A stretch of 35,578 nt of DNA from positions 1 through 35,578 of the IMG/VR virus record IMGVR_UViG_3300046004_001066. One strand, written 5' to 3'. The translations under genes and the position numbers were made by a program. This document shows, in pieces, positions 6,998 to 13,247 of the stretch. Positions within the stretch are counted from its first letter, which is position 1; each line of letters starts with the position of its first letter. Below the pieces are notes generated by a model. That model searched no databases and was not told the origin of the DNA. It worked only from the letters and a program-made list of their open reading frames with translations. Source of the DNA: a virus.

Positions 6998-7141
6998 ATG
7001 AAAAATAAATCGAAGACTCTCACCGTGCGCTTAAGCCATGAAAAGCACGCGCAATACGCCGCACACGCGCATAGCATGGGCATGAATCTTTCCACATACG
7101 TTAAAAATTTAATCGAAAATGACATTAGAGGTGAATTATGA
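6998..7141 (+). CDS. Ribbon-helix-helix DNA-binding protein, 47 aa
   Basis: The pattern fits the Arc/MetJ/CopG ribbon-helix-helix fold. A short strand (KTLTVRLS) is followed by two helices (EKHAQYAAHAHSMGM and NLSTYVKNLIENDI). Proteins of this size bind DNA as dimers and are typical phage or plasmid repressors. Its promoter carries a GTAGTAC site, so it is the best local candidate for the regulator of those sites (inference). ATG 6998 follows AAGGAG. An upstream in-frame ATG at 6947 precedes the promoter and is ignored. Confidence 0.75.
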   Translation: MKNKSKTLTVRLSHEKHAQYAAHAHSMGMNLSTYVKNLIENDIRGEL

Positions 7142-7293
7142 AATTAACAACGAAAACCGAGAAAAAGTTTTACTTTGAGTTATCAGAAGATGAACTTGCG
7201 GTATTTCTTGACTTGTTAGTAAGCGATAGTTATTGCACACAAGCGCGAAATTTAAGAGATTCTTTAATTTCTAACATTCGAGGAGTTTTTTAA
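7138..7293 (+). CDS. Hypothetical protein, 51 aa
   Basis: Starts on an ATGA overlap with the RHH gene and ends at TAA 7291-7293. Acidic middle (FYFELSEDELAVFLDLL) with predicted helices. Its position suggests co-expression with, and perhaps a partner role for, the RHH protein. Not recognised. Confidence 0.6.
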   Translation: MKLTTKTEKKFYFELSEDELAVFLDLLVSDSYCTQARNLRDSLISNIRGVF

Positions 7294-7294
7294 A

Positions 7295-7453
7295 ATGACA
7301 ATAGATAGACTCTACAGCAATAAACAATCACCTACCATCAAAAAAGATTTTAAAAATTTAACACTTCCTGATAGCGAAACGTCCTTCGCACTAGGATTTA
7401 CAACAGCCCTAGCCTTGATTGCTGGGATTTTGAAATTAACAAATGTGATTTAA
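7295..7453 (+). CDS. Small single-pass membrane protein, 52 aa
   Basis: ATG with AGGAG 9 bases upstream, inside the end of the preceding gene. A hydrophilic N-terminus is followed by one membrane segment (FALGFTTALALIAGIL). Function unknown. Confidence 0.55.
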   Translation: MTIDRLYSNKQSPTIKKDFKNLTLPDSETSFALGFTTALALIAGILKLTNVI

Positions 7454-7467
7454 CTTGGAGAAACACA

Positions 7468-7746
7468 ATGTCACACAACCTTCCAGATTATAATATGGAC
7501 GAACCAGAACCAAATGAACTTAGCGAATTCGTCATTGAATTATTGCAAGATGAATTCGATGCTAACTACCTTGACGAGAATGACATGAACTCGGACTTAA
7601 TGCTTAAATTCGTGAAAGGTGAGATTACTGAAGATGAACTAAAAGAACTACGTTCAAAATTAGAAATTGATTATGAAAAAGCATTCGCGGTGTACGTTGA
7701 TGCTAATTATGATACCAAAGTTGATGATATGAACGACCCGTATTAA
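7468..7746 (+). CDS. Very acidic protein, 92 aa
   Basis: Asp/Glu-rich throughout with few basic residues, so strongly negative. CTTGGAGAAACACA precedes the ATG. Such small acidic phage proteins sometimes mimic DNA or bind host enzymes, but nothing here identifies a target. Confidence 0.72.
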   Translation: MSHNLPDYNMDEPEPNELSEFVIELLQDEFDANYLDENDMNSDLMLKFVKGEITEDELKELRSKLEIDYEKAFAVYVDANYDTKVDDMNDPY

Positions 7747-7761
7747 CTTTGGAGAAATAAA

Positions 7762-7938
7762 ATGTTATTAAATACGATAAAATCTTCTGAACGTGTAAAA
7801 TCTCAAGATGAAGAATGGTTAGAAAAAGTTTTTAAAGAACGTTCTGAATTTAGGAAACAAATGTCAGCGATAGCTATTCGTAATTTTGACAATGAGGTTA
7901 AAGATTCACAAACTTTACCGTCGAGTACAAATTTATAA
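7762..7938 (+). CDS. Hypothetical protein, 58 aa
   Basis: ATG after CTTTGGAGAAATAAA. Charged helical sequence (SQDEEWLEKVFKERSEFRKQ). Not recognised. Confidence 0.62.
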   Translation: MLLNTIKSSERVKSQDEEWLEKVFKERSEFRKQMSAIAIRNFDNEVKDSQTLPSSTNL

Positions 7939-7964
7939 ATAAATTAACTTTGGAGAAAATAAAA

Positions 7965-7976
7965 ATGAACGAGTAA
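7965..7976 (+). other. Three-codon minigene (MNE, stop) with full ribosome-binding site
   Basis: ACTTTGGAGAAAATAAAA precedes ATG AAC GAG TAA. The initiation signal is as good as those of real genes, but the frame closes after three codons. It is either a translated minigene or the start of a deleted gene. Confidence 0.4.
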
Positions 7977-8024
7977 ACAATTAAGACTTAGGTAGATTTT
8001 AATGTGACATATTAAAATAAACCA

Positions 8025-8053
8025 TTGACTTTATAGTAATTTCGTGATTTAAT
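8025..8053 (+). promoter_or_regulatory. Promoter for the GIY-YIG gene
   Basis: TTGACT (8025-8030), 17 bases, TTTAAT (8048-8053). It overlaps the 5' arms of the leader helices, so only transcripts entering from upstream would contain the complete structure. Confidence 0.5.
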
Positions 8054-8148
8054 GTCTAAATGCAGATAGGTTGCGCGACCGACAAGCCCTTTAGTAAGGT
8101 TTCTGCTTTTAGTAAATACTAATCACAATAATCCTAATTACTATAAAG
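8029..8148 (+). promoter_or_regulatory. Multi-helix structured leader ahead of homing endonuclease
   Basis: Nested perfect helices: CTTTATAGTAATT (8029-8041) with AATTACTATAAAG (8136-8148), GTGATT (8044-8049) with AATCAC (8121-8126), and GCAGA (8062-8066) with TCTGC (8102-8106). These enclose two hairpins, GGTT/GACC (8069-8080) and CCTT/AAGG (8088-8099). The outer helix covers the start of the AAAGGA ribosome site of the gene at 8161. Confidence 0.6.
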
Positions 8149-8160
8149 GAATCAAAGCAA

Positions 8161-8898
8161 ATGACTAGAACTCAAAAAGATTACTACGTTTATACCCACT
8201 CGCTTGCTGGACAGCCGCCTTTTTATGTTGGGAAGGGAAATGCAAAAAGAATCAAAAGAATTCCCCGTGAAAATAATCCACATCATTGTAACATCATCGC
8301 TAAGTACGGAAAAGAAAACATCATCGTTAGAACTATGTTATGTCGCTCTGAAAGTCATGCTTTAGATTTGGAAATTAAACTTATCGCAGCTTTACGCGCT
8401 GGAGGAGTAAAACTGGTTAATGTGACTAATGGTGGAGATGGGATGTCAGGTCATAAACATTCTGAAGAAACAAGAGCTAAATTATCAGAAGCTGCAAGAA
8501 ATAGGTCTGAAGAAACACGAGCTAAAATATCAAAAGCGAATACTGGTAGAAAACATACAGAAGAAACTAAAGCTAAAATGTCGGAAGTTCATAAAAATAT
8601 GTCAGATGAAACTAAAGTGGAAATTTCAGCTAAGTTGTCAGCGTGTAAAATTGGTAATGTTGTTTCAGAAGAAACGAAAGCTAAAATATCAAAAGCTAAT
8701 AAAGGACGACCAAAATCAGAAGGAACTAAAGCAAAAATGTCAGAAGCTGCTAAAACTATGACTGACGAACATAAAGCTAAGATGAAAATCGCTAGGAACA
8801 ACAGACCTCCAGCGTCAGAAGAAACAAAAGCTAAAATGTCCGCAGCTCAAAAATTAAGATATTCAAATAACATATCAACCAAATACCCAACAGATTAA
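8161..8898 (+). CDS. GIY-YIG homing endonuclease with NUMOD3 repeats, 245 aa
   Basis: A free-standing selfish endonuclease. The nuclease domain occupies about residues 5-95: YVY (9-11), FYVGKG (21-26), conserved basic residues, the metal-binding Glu (E71 in LDLEIKLIAAL) and the NVTNGGDG end. From residue 99 on there are about eight copies of the DNA-binding NUMOD3 motif ([KM]-[ST]-[ED]-E-T-[RK]-AK-[ILM]-S). It is clearly paralogous to the gene at 32852 (shared HHxxIxAKYGKENIIV and GHxxSxET). It would spread by cutting relatives lacking it. The structured leader suggests translational restraint, as known for T4 I-TevI. Confidence 0.92.
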   Translation: MTRTQKDYYVYTHSLAGQPPFYVGKGNAKRIKRIPRENNPHHCNIIAKYGKENIIVRTMLCRSESHALDLEIKLIAALRAGGVKLVNVTNGGDGMSGHKHSEETRAKLSEAARNRSEETRAKISKANTGRKHTEETKAKMSEVHKNMSDETKVEISAKLSACKIGNVVSEETKAKISKANKGRPKSEGTKAKMSEAAKTMTDEHKAKMKIARNNRPPASEETKAKMSAAQKLRYSNNISTKYPTD

Positions 8899-8976
8899 CT
8901 AGAAATCAGTTTCAGAAAGTTCTGAGTAAAAACTTTCAAATTTACCGATAGTGTGAAATAATTTTAAAATAAAATC

Positions 8977-9005
8977 TTGTACTACATAATGTGATGTAGT
9001 ACAAT
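8977..9005 (+). promoter_or_regulatory. Promoter inside an 11-bp inverted repeat
   Basis: TTGTAC (8977-8982), 17 bases, TACAAT (9000-9005). TTGTACTACAT (8977-8987) and ATGTAGTACAA (8994-9004) are perfect inverted arms. The repeat therefore spans both core boxes, and a bound regulator would shut the promoter. Confidence 0.78.
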
Positions 9006-9011
9006 TTATCA

Positions 9012-9110
9012 AACTTAAATTCCTACAGGAGAACTCTACATTCCTACCATGAAAACGCTTTGAATCAGCTAATGTTTTCTCGATAAGGGAGTTTTTGTCG
9101 AGAAATTTTT
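9012..9110 (+). ncRNA. Candidate small RNA or rdgC leader, about 100 nt
   Basis: It lies between the promoter at 8977 and the terminator ending at 9110, with no usable ORF (ATG 9049 gives MKTL only, without a placed ribosome site). It contains ATTCCTAC twice (9019-9026, 9040-9047). The core ATTCCTA is complementary to TAGGAAT in the ribosome site of the helicase gene (10011-10017). It may be a free sRNA or an attenuated leader of rdgC. Confidence 0.45.
9076..9110 (+). terminator. Rho-independent terminator
   Basis: TTTCTCGA (9076-9083) pairs with TCGAGAAA (9098-9105) around a 14-base loop, followed by TTTTT (9106-9110). Confidence 0.68.
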
Positions 9111-9178
9111 GTAACAGTATCACTTATAATAGCTAGTATCATTAAGCTAGATAAACTTTAACTACTTGGAGAATCGCC

Positions 9179-9961
9179 ATGTTCAAAAATATTACTGCAT
9201 TTCTATTAGAAACACCTATTGACACACTTGACTTATCAGCTAACACCTTCACACCATGCACAGCGCAACAAGAAGTCTCACAAGGATTTGTTCCAGTAGA
9301 AGGCGAGCTAGTCTACACCGATACAAACACTCACCACCACATCGCCCTTAAAACCGAAACTAAGCGTGTACCTGCTGGGTTACTACGCGAAGAAATTAAC
9401 AAACGGATTGAGTCTTTACCGTTTCATCCAACTAAAGCTGAGAAAGACACAATTAAATCAAATGTTCATTTTGAGTTACTTGCAAAAGCCTTTCCAACAA
9501 GCAAAGTTACTGAGGCGTACATCACAGATAATACGATTGTCGTGAATACCAGTTCGTTAAAACTCGCGGAGGAGTTAGTTTCACAGTTACGCGTAGCTTT
9601 AGGCGGTCTAACAGCAACACTATACAACATCGAAGACATAACATTCAAAATGACTGATTGGGTTGATAAAGGTGATACCTTACCTGAAGGCTTGATTGTG
9701 GGTGATTCGGCGTTATTATTAGGTTTAGATTCATCAATAAAGTATAAGCGACATGATTTATCATGCAATGAGATTAAATCGCATATTGCTGATGGTTTAC
9801 AGGTGACATCTTTAGGTTTAGAATTAGAAGGTATTAAATTTACTTTGACTGAGGATTCGCAGTTTAAAAGTTTAAAATTCGACTATGAATCGGATGGATT
9901 TGATGCTGATTGCTTGTTATTAGCGGATGTGGTTGATAAGCTGTTAGCAACTGTGCGATAA
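9179..9961 (+). CDS. rdgC: RdgC-like recombination-associated protein, 260 aa
   Basis: Matches the RdgC family from its first residues: MFKNITAFLLETPID, then FTPCTAQQ, QGFVPV and HIALKTETKRVPAGLLREEINKRI. The KAEKDTIKSNVHFELLAKAFP segment and an SLKLAEELVSQLRVALGGL helix follow. Length (260) is a little below cellular RdgC (about 300). RdgC is a ring-shaped dsDNA-binding protein of beta/gammaproteobacteria that limits RecA filament formation. In a phage with its own annealing system it may keep host RecA off phage DNA (inference). A TATAAT at 9125-9130 could be the -10 of a promoter downstream of the terminator. CTTGGAG precedes the ATG. Confidence 0.88.
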   Translation: MFKNITAFLLETPIDTLDLSANTFTPCTAQQEVSQGFVPVEGELVYTDTNTHHHIALKTETKRVPAGLLREEINKRIESLPFHPTKAEKDTIKSNVHFELLAKAFPTSKVTEAYITDNTIVVNTSSLKLAEELVSQLRVALGGLTATLYNIEDITFKMTDWVDKGDTLPEGLIVGDSALLLGLDSSIKYKRHDLSCNEIKSHIADGLQVTSLGLELEGIKFTLTEDSQFKSLKFDYESDGFDADCLLLADVVDKLLATVR

Positions 9962-9968
9962 TTGTTAT

Positions 9969-10003
9969 TTAGGCTAGGTAGCTGTACTTAGTACCTAGCC
10001 TAA
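9969..10003 (+). promoter_or_regulatory. 12-bp perfect stem-loop before the helicase gene
   Basis: TTAGGCTAGGTA (9969-9980) pairs with TACCTAGCCTAA (9992-10003) around 11 bases, starting 8 bases after the rdgC stop and ending 17 bases before the next ATG. There is no U-tract, so it is either a 5'-leader hairpin or a processing site rather than a standard terminator. Confidence 0.65.
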
Positions 10004-10020
10004 CTTACCATAGGAATCTA

Positions 10021-11403
10021 ATGTTTAAACTAACCGAAGAACAAGAAAATTGCATTAGCCTTGCAGCAACAGGTGAGGACTTGCTTATTGAAGCCCTTAG
10101 CGGAGCTTCAAAAAGTACCACATTGCGCGAGATAGCAAAGAGTCAGCCGAATAAGCGTTTTTTGTATATTGCATACAACAAATCAGTCGCCACTGAAGCC
10201 ACTGAGACATTTCCTAAAAACACCACCTGTAAGACGATTCATTCGATTGCGTTTGGCGCGATAGGCTATAAGTACGCTAAACGCTTAGGCAATCTTAACG
10301 CTTATATTGCAAGCAAAGAATTACACACGGATACTAAGACGGCTAGGATTGCAATTGACGCGGTGAATAACTTTTGCACAACTGCTGATGAGGTTATCAC
10401 AGAGGAACACCTACCAGACATCTTTAAAGATGGTGAGTTGTCACACGAGACACAAGCTAAGAAGCGTCATTGGGTGGAGTTAAGTAATAAGCTGTGGGCT
10501 AAGATTTGTGATGTGGACAGTAAATTAGCAGTCAATCACGATAACTACCTAAAGATGTACGGGTTGTCTAAGCCTACATTAAATTACGATGCAATACTTT
10601 TTGACGAGGTGCAAGACACGAATGGTGTGTTATATGGCATCAGTTTGCAACAGGTTTGCCAAAAAATCTATGTCGGCGATAGATTGCAAAACATCTATTC
10701 GTTTCGCAACACCATTAACATTATGAGCGTGGTAAATGTGAAGCATCGTGGTACGTTGTCATGCAGCTTTCGCTTCGGTTATCAGGTAGCTGATTTGGTG
10801 AATAAAATGATGGCTGACGTGATGTTTACGCCGATGCAGACGTTGCCTAGTAAGTCCACAAGCATCGTGACTAAAAACCGTTATCCATTTACGGTAATTA
10901 CGCGGACGAATGCTAGTATAATTGACGTTGTTTTAAGAATGCACAATATCGGTAAGAAGTGCCATGTGATTGGTGGAGCGGATGAGCAGATAGCTCAATT
11001 GGAGGCTATTTATTGTATTCACAAGGGTGGAACTACGAATTATTGGGCGTTTAAGCGGTTTAAGGATTTTAAGTCGCTACTTATCTATTCGAATTCGAGG
11101 GAAGGGGAAAATTACAAAGCGATTGTAAATTACATCTCGAAGAAGCTGGATGAGATTCCTGAAATTGTGAAGGCGTTGCGTGCGTGTGTGAGTGCTGACA
11201 AGGCAGATGTGTCGTGTGTGACAGCGCATTCTTCCAAAGGGGCAGAATTTGACAATGTTACGCTGTATTCGGACTACCCGTCAAAGCATGATAAGCAGTG
11301 GTCTGAAGAAGAATCTCGCCTACTTTACGTTGCGATAACTCGCGCTAAAAAAGAATTGAACATTTCTAAATGTGATGCGGTTAAATCTTATTTAAACGGT
11401 TGA
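10021..11403 (+). CDS. UvrD/FBH1-like SF1 DNA helicase, 460 aa
   Basis: ATP-driven 3'-5' helicase of superfamily 1A. Motifs in order: Q-motif (LTEEQENCI), Walker A (ALSGASKSTT, K31), Ia (FLYIAYNKSVA), Walker B (FDEVQD, 194-199), III (VGDRLQNIYSFR, 218-229), IV (CSFRFG), V (TAHSSKGAEFDNV, about 400) and VI (LYVAITRAKKEL, near 436). The 2B insertions are short, as in compact phage helicases. Walker A has Ser where the Gly before Lys is usual (GASKST for GAGKTT), which may lower ATP turnover or be tolerated. Likely acts in replication restart or recombination. The TGA stop overlaps the next promoter. Confidence 0.93.
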   Translation: MFKLTEEQENCISLAATGEDLLIEALSGASKSTTLREIAKSQPNKRFLYIAYNKSVATEATETFPKNTTCKTIHSIAFGAIGYKYAKRLGNLNAYIASKELHTDTKTARIAIDAVNNFCTTADEVITEEHLPDIFKDGELSHETQAKKRHWVELSNKLWAKICDVDSKLAVNHDNYLKMYGLSKPTLNYDAILFDEVQDTNGVLYGISLQQVCQKIYVGDRLQNIYSFRNTINIMSVVNVKHRGTLSCSFRFGYQVADLVNKMMADVMFTPMQTLPSKSTSIVTKNRYPFTVITRTNASIIDVVLRMHNIGKKCHVIGGADEQIAQLEAIYCIHKGGTTNYWAFKRFKDFKSLLIYSNSREGENYKAIVNYISKKLDEIPEIVKALRACVSADKADVSCVTAHSSKGAEFDNVTLYSDYPSKHDKQWSEEESRLLYVAITRAKKELNISKCDAVKSYLNG

Positions 11404-11428
11404 CAAACTTTACTAATTGCTGTAGCAT
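11400..11428 (+). promoter_or_regulatory. Promoter overlapping the helicase stop codon
   Basis: TTGACA (11400-11405, containing the TGA stop), 17 bases, TAGCAT (11423-11428). It drives the gene at 11549 through a long structured leader. Confidence 0.68.
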
Positions 11429-11435
11429 CTGTTTT

Positions 11436-11526
11436 GCCAAAGTTAATATATTCATAACCCTTATCAGAAACGCTTTATAATCTTAAATGACTATATTAAC
11501 TTGGCGGTTAGTTTCTGGTAGGGGTT
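11436..11526 (+). promoter_or_regulatory. Interleaved long helices (pseudoknot or RNA switch) in a leader
   Basis: Helix A pairs 11436-11450 with 11492-11505: 14 base pairs plus one bulged A. Helix B pairs 11456-11471 with 11511-11526: 16 pairs, two of them G-T. The arms alternate A1-B1-A2-B2, with 5-base gaps inside each half. Five bases cannot span a 16-bp helix, so the two are probably alternatives. Helix B is followed by TTCTATTTTT and could act as a terminator, with A as antiterminator. Confidence 0.65.
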
Positions 11527-11548
11527 TTCTATTTTTAGGAGTTTTAAA

Positions 11549-12025
11549 ATGCAGTTAGATATTACGAGCGATTCAGTGGCATTACGGTTAATGAATGAAG
11601 TTTCAGAAAGCATGAGTGATGATTATTTAAATATGACAATCAGAGAATTTAGAAATATATATCAAGACAAGATAAAAGTTCTAAAGAGTTATAAAAATAT
11701 CTCTCCGATGCTAATTGGTTGCATTGAGACAGAAATGTGTCACTATATTGGAGTTTTAGCAAACAAAGATATTCCTTCCATCATACATACCTATCTTGTA
11801 TATAATAAATCTAATGGATTACATAAAATAGGTAAATCGATTGATGTTGGTAAAAGAATTATTCAGTTACAAGTTGCAACTGGCGCAGACTTAGAACTAA
11901 TCTTGGTTATTGAAAAGAATGTTGAACGAGAGCTACATAAAGAATTAAAAGGAAGTCATGTACATGGTGAATGGTTTAGATTAGGTATTTCTGAAATTGA
12001 GTTTATTAAGTCTTATATGAAATAA
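11549..12025 (+). CDS. GIY-YIG protein of the T5orf172/Mug113 type, 158 aa
   Basis: The C-terminal half fits the T5orf172 subgroup of GIY-YIG nucleases: TYLVYNKSNGLHKIGKS (about 81-97), VGKRIIQLQVATGADLELI, an ERELHKEL metal-site helix and GEWFRLG near the end. The N-terminal 75 residues are helical and unassigned. Such proteins occur in many phages, with roles from DNA degradation to mobility. This one is not a paralogue of the NUMOD3 endonucleases here. AGGAG lies 7 bases before ATG. Its neighbours are methyltransferases. Confidence 0.8.
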   Translation: MQLDITSDSVALRLMNEVSESMSDDYLNMTIREFRNIYQDKIKVLKSYKNISPMLIGCIETEMCHYIGVLANKDIPSIIHTYLVYNKSNGLHKIGKSIDVGKRIIQLQVATGADLELILVIEKNVERELHKELKGSHVHGEWFRLGISEIEFIKSYMK

Positions 12026-12064
12026 ACACCGACTGCCAATGAAAACGCATGGTCAGGATACAAC

Positions 12065-12121
12065 ATGAAATGGAATGTTTCATTCGTGACCAAATTGTTA
12101 AAAGATAAAAGTTATATTTAA
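12065..12121 (+). CDS. Possible 18-aa ORF in leader region
   Basis: ATG with CAGGAT 7 bases upstream encodes MKWNVSFVTKLLKDKSYI. It sits within inverted repeats GGTCA/TGACC and ATGAAA/TTTCAT. It may be a leader peptide for the methyltransferase or a chance ORF. Confidence 0.25.
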   Translation: MKWNVSFVTKLLKDKSYI

Positions 12122-12130
12122 TAAGTAACT

Positions 12131-12156
12131 AAGGACGTTAAATCATTAACGTCCTT
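12131..12156 (+). promoter_or_regulatory. 11-bp perfect stem-loop before methyltransferase
   Basis: AAGGACGTTAA (12131-12141) pairs with TTAACGTCCTT (12146-12156) around ATCA, 25 bases before the ATG. It is followed by ATCAACAC, so there is no terminator U-tract. Confidence 0.65.
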
Positions 12157-12181
12157 ATCAACACTACAAAGGAAAACAAAA

Positions 12182-12937
12182 ATGATTAACCTACACCACG
12201 GTGACTGTATTGAATTTATGCGGACGTTGCCTTCTAATAGCGTCGATATGGTTTTAACAGATATTCCGTTTCAAGTGACTAATTGTGACTGGGATACTTT
12301 GATTCCGTTTGACATTATGTGGGAACAGTTAAATAGAATTTGTAAAACTAATACACCTATCGTATTACACGGTACACAACCTTTCACATCAAAGTTAATC
12401 TGTTCAAATCTAAAAGGATTTAAATATCAGTGGGTATGGGAGAAATCAAAGTCAAGTAACTTTGTACAGGTAAAGAATCAACCGTTAAAGAATTTTGAAG
12501 ATATTTTAGTGTTCACATCAAGCGGTGAAAAAGCTAATTATTACCCTCAAATGGTACAAGGTGAAAGCTATAAACCTCGACCTGGTAAGAAAGGTTCTGC
12601 CACTGAGGTTTTAAACAATGTACCTAATCCATTATTTAGGAATGGTTCTCCCGATGGTTTACGTTACCCTAAAGCGATTCAGTATTTCAAAACTGCTGAA
12701 TCTGAAGGTAAAACACTTCACCCAACACAAAAACCTGTAGCTTTATTAGAATATCTTATCCGAACTTACTCACAAGAAGGCGAAACTGTCCTTGACTTCA
12801 CCTTCGGCTCAGGCTCTACCGCCATCGCAGCTCTTAACACCAACCGTAAGTTCATAGGTTGTGAGTTAGATGAGACGTATTTTAAGATTGCACAGGATAG
12901 GATTAGCAAGCATTTACTAGAGCAATATGAGGTATAA
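12182..12937 (+). CDS. DNA methyltransferase 1 (beta-class amino-methyltransferase), 251 aa
   Basis: Transfers a methyl group from S-adenosylmethionine to adenine N6 or cytosine N4. The catalytic motif comes first (TDIPF, 26-30, for the usual DPPY). The SAM-binding motif is near the C-terminus (LDFTFGSGSTAIAA), followed by FIGCELDETYFKIA. This order defines the beta class. TLHPTQKPVALLEYLI just before motif I is typical. The Ile in DIPF is unusual but occurs in some phage enzymes. Probably modifies phage DNA against host restriction. Base specificity cannot be read from the sequence. Confidence 0.9.
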   Translation: MINLHHGDCIEFMRTLPSNSVDMVLTDIPFQVTNCDWDTLIPFDIMWEQLNRICKTNTPIVLHGTQPFTSKLICSNLKGFKYQWVWEKSKSSNFVQVKNQPLKNFEDILVFTSSGEKANYYPQMVQGESYKPRPGKKGSATEVLNNVPNPLFRNGSPDGLRYPKAIQYFKTAESEGKTLHPTQKPVALLEYLIRTYSQEGETVLDFTFGSGSTAIAALNTNRKFIGCELDETYFKIAQDRISKHLLEQYEV

Positions 12938-12939
12938 AC

Positions 12940-13185
12940 ATGACATACAAAACGCAAACTTGGCTAAACCCAGAAAATCATCCCAGTACGGGAAACGTAG
13001 TCTGCTTTCATGGTAAATCTCCGTGGGAGAAACGCAAGAAAAAATTAACGTATTTACAAATTAGTGATTGTAATAATTCAATTAGATTACATCGTACTGA
13101 TTTTGATTCAAAAGAAGATTTTTGCATTAAGTTAAAATTGTTAGAATCTGCAATTAGAGAGTTTAGATTGGCTCTTAGTCAATAA
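12940..13185 (+). CDS. Hypothetical protein, 81 aa
   Basis: Not recognised. A basic central stretch (SPWEKRKKKLTYLQ) precedes a C-terminal helix. It sits 2 bases after methyltransferase 1 and is surely co-transcribed, so it may assist it. The ribosome site is GAGGT inside the end of the previous gene. Confidence 0.6.
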   Translation: MTYKTQTWLNPENHPSTGNVVCFHGKSPWEKRKKKLTYLQISDCNNSIRLHRTDFDSKEDFCIKLKLLESAIREFRLALSQ

Positions 13186-13194
13186 CCCAACCAA

Positions 13195-13226
13195 AGAAAG
13201 CTACTTTTCACAAGGAGTAGCTTTCT
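13195..13226 (+). promoter_or_regulatory. 11-bp perfect stem-loop before second methyltransferase
   Basis: AGAAAGCTACT (13195-13205) pairs with AGTAGCTTTCT (13216-13226) around 10 bases. It starts 10 bases after a stop and ends 21 before an ATG. The A-rich 5' and T-rich 3' edges could also make a weak terminator. Confidence 0.65.
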
Positions 13227-13247
13227 ACAAACAACTAGGAGAAACAA

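Noticed and set aside
8029-8148. Group I intron or known ribozyme in the endonuclease leader
   Set aside because: I could not find the conserved P3-P7 core or a hammerhead/twister core, and the flanks do not join into one reading frame.
8458-8860. Regular repeats in the endonuclease gene that might look like a CRISPR array
   Set aside because: They are protein-level NUMOD3 repeats in an open frame, with varying length and no unique spacers.
9049-9063. Four-codon ORF MKTL
   Set aside because: The nearest Shine-Dalgarno-like sequence is about 18 bases away, too far for normal initiation.
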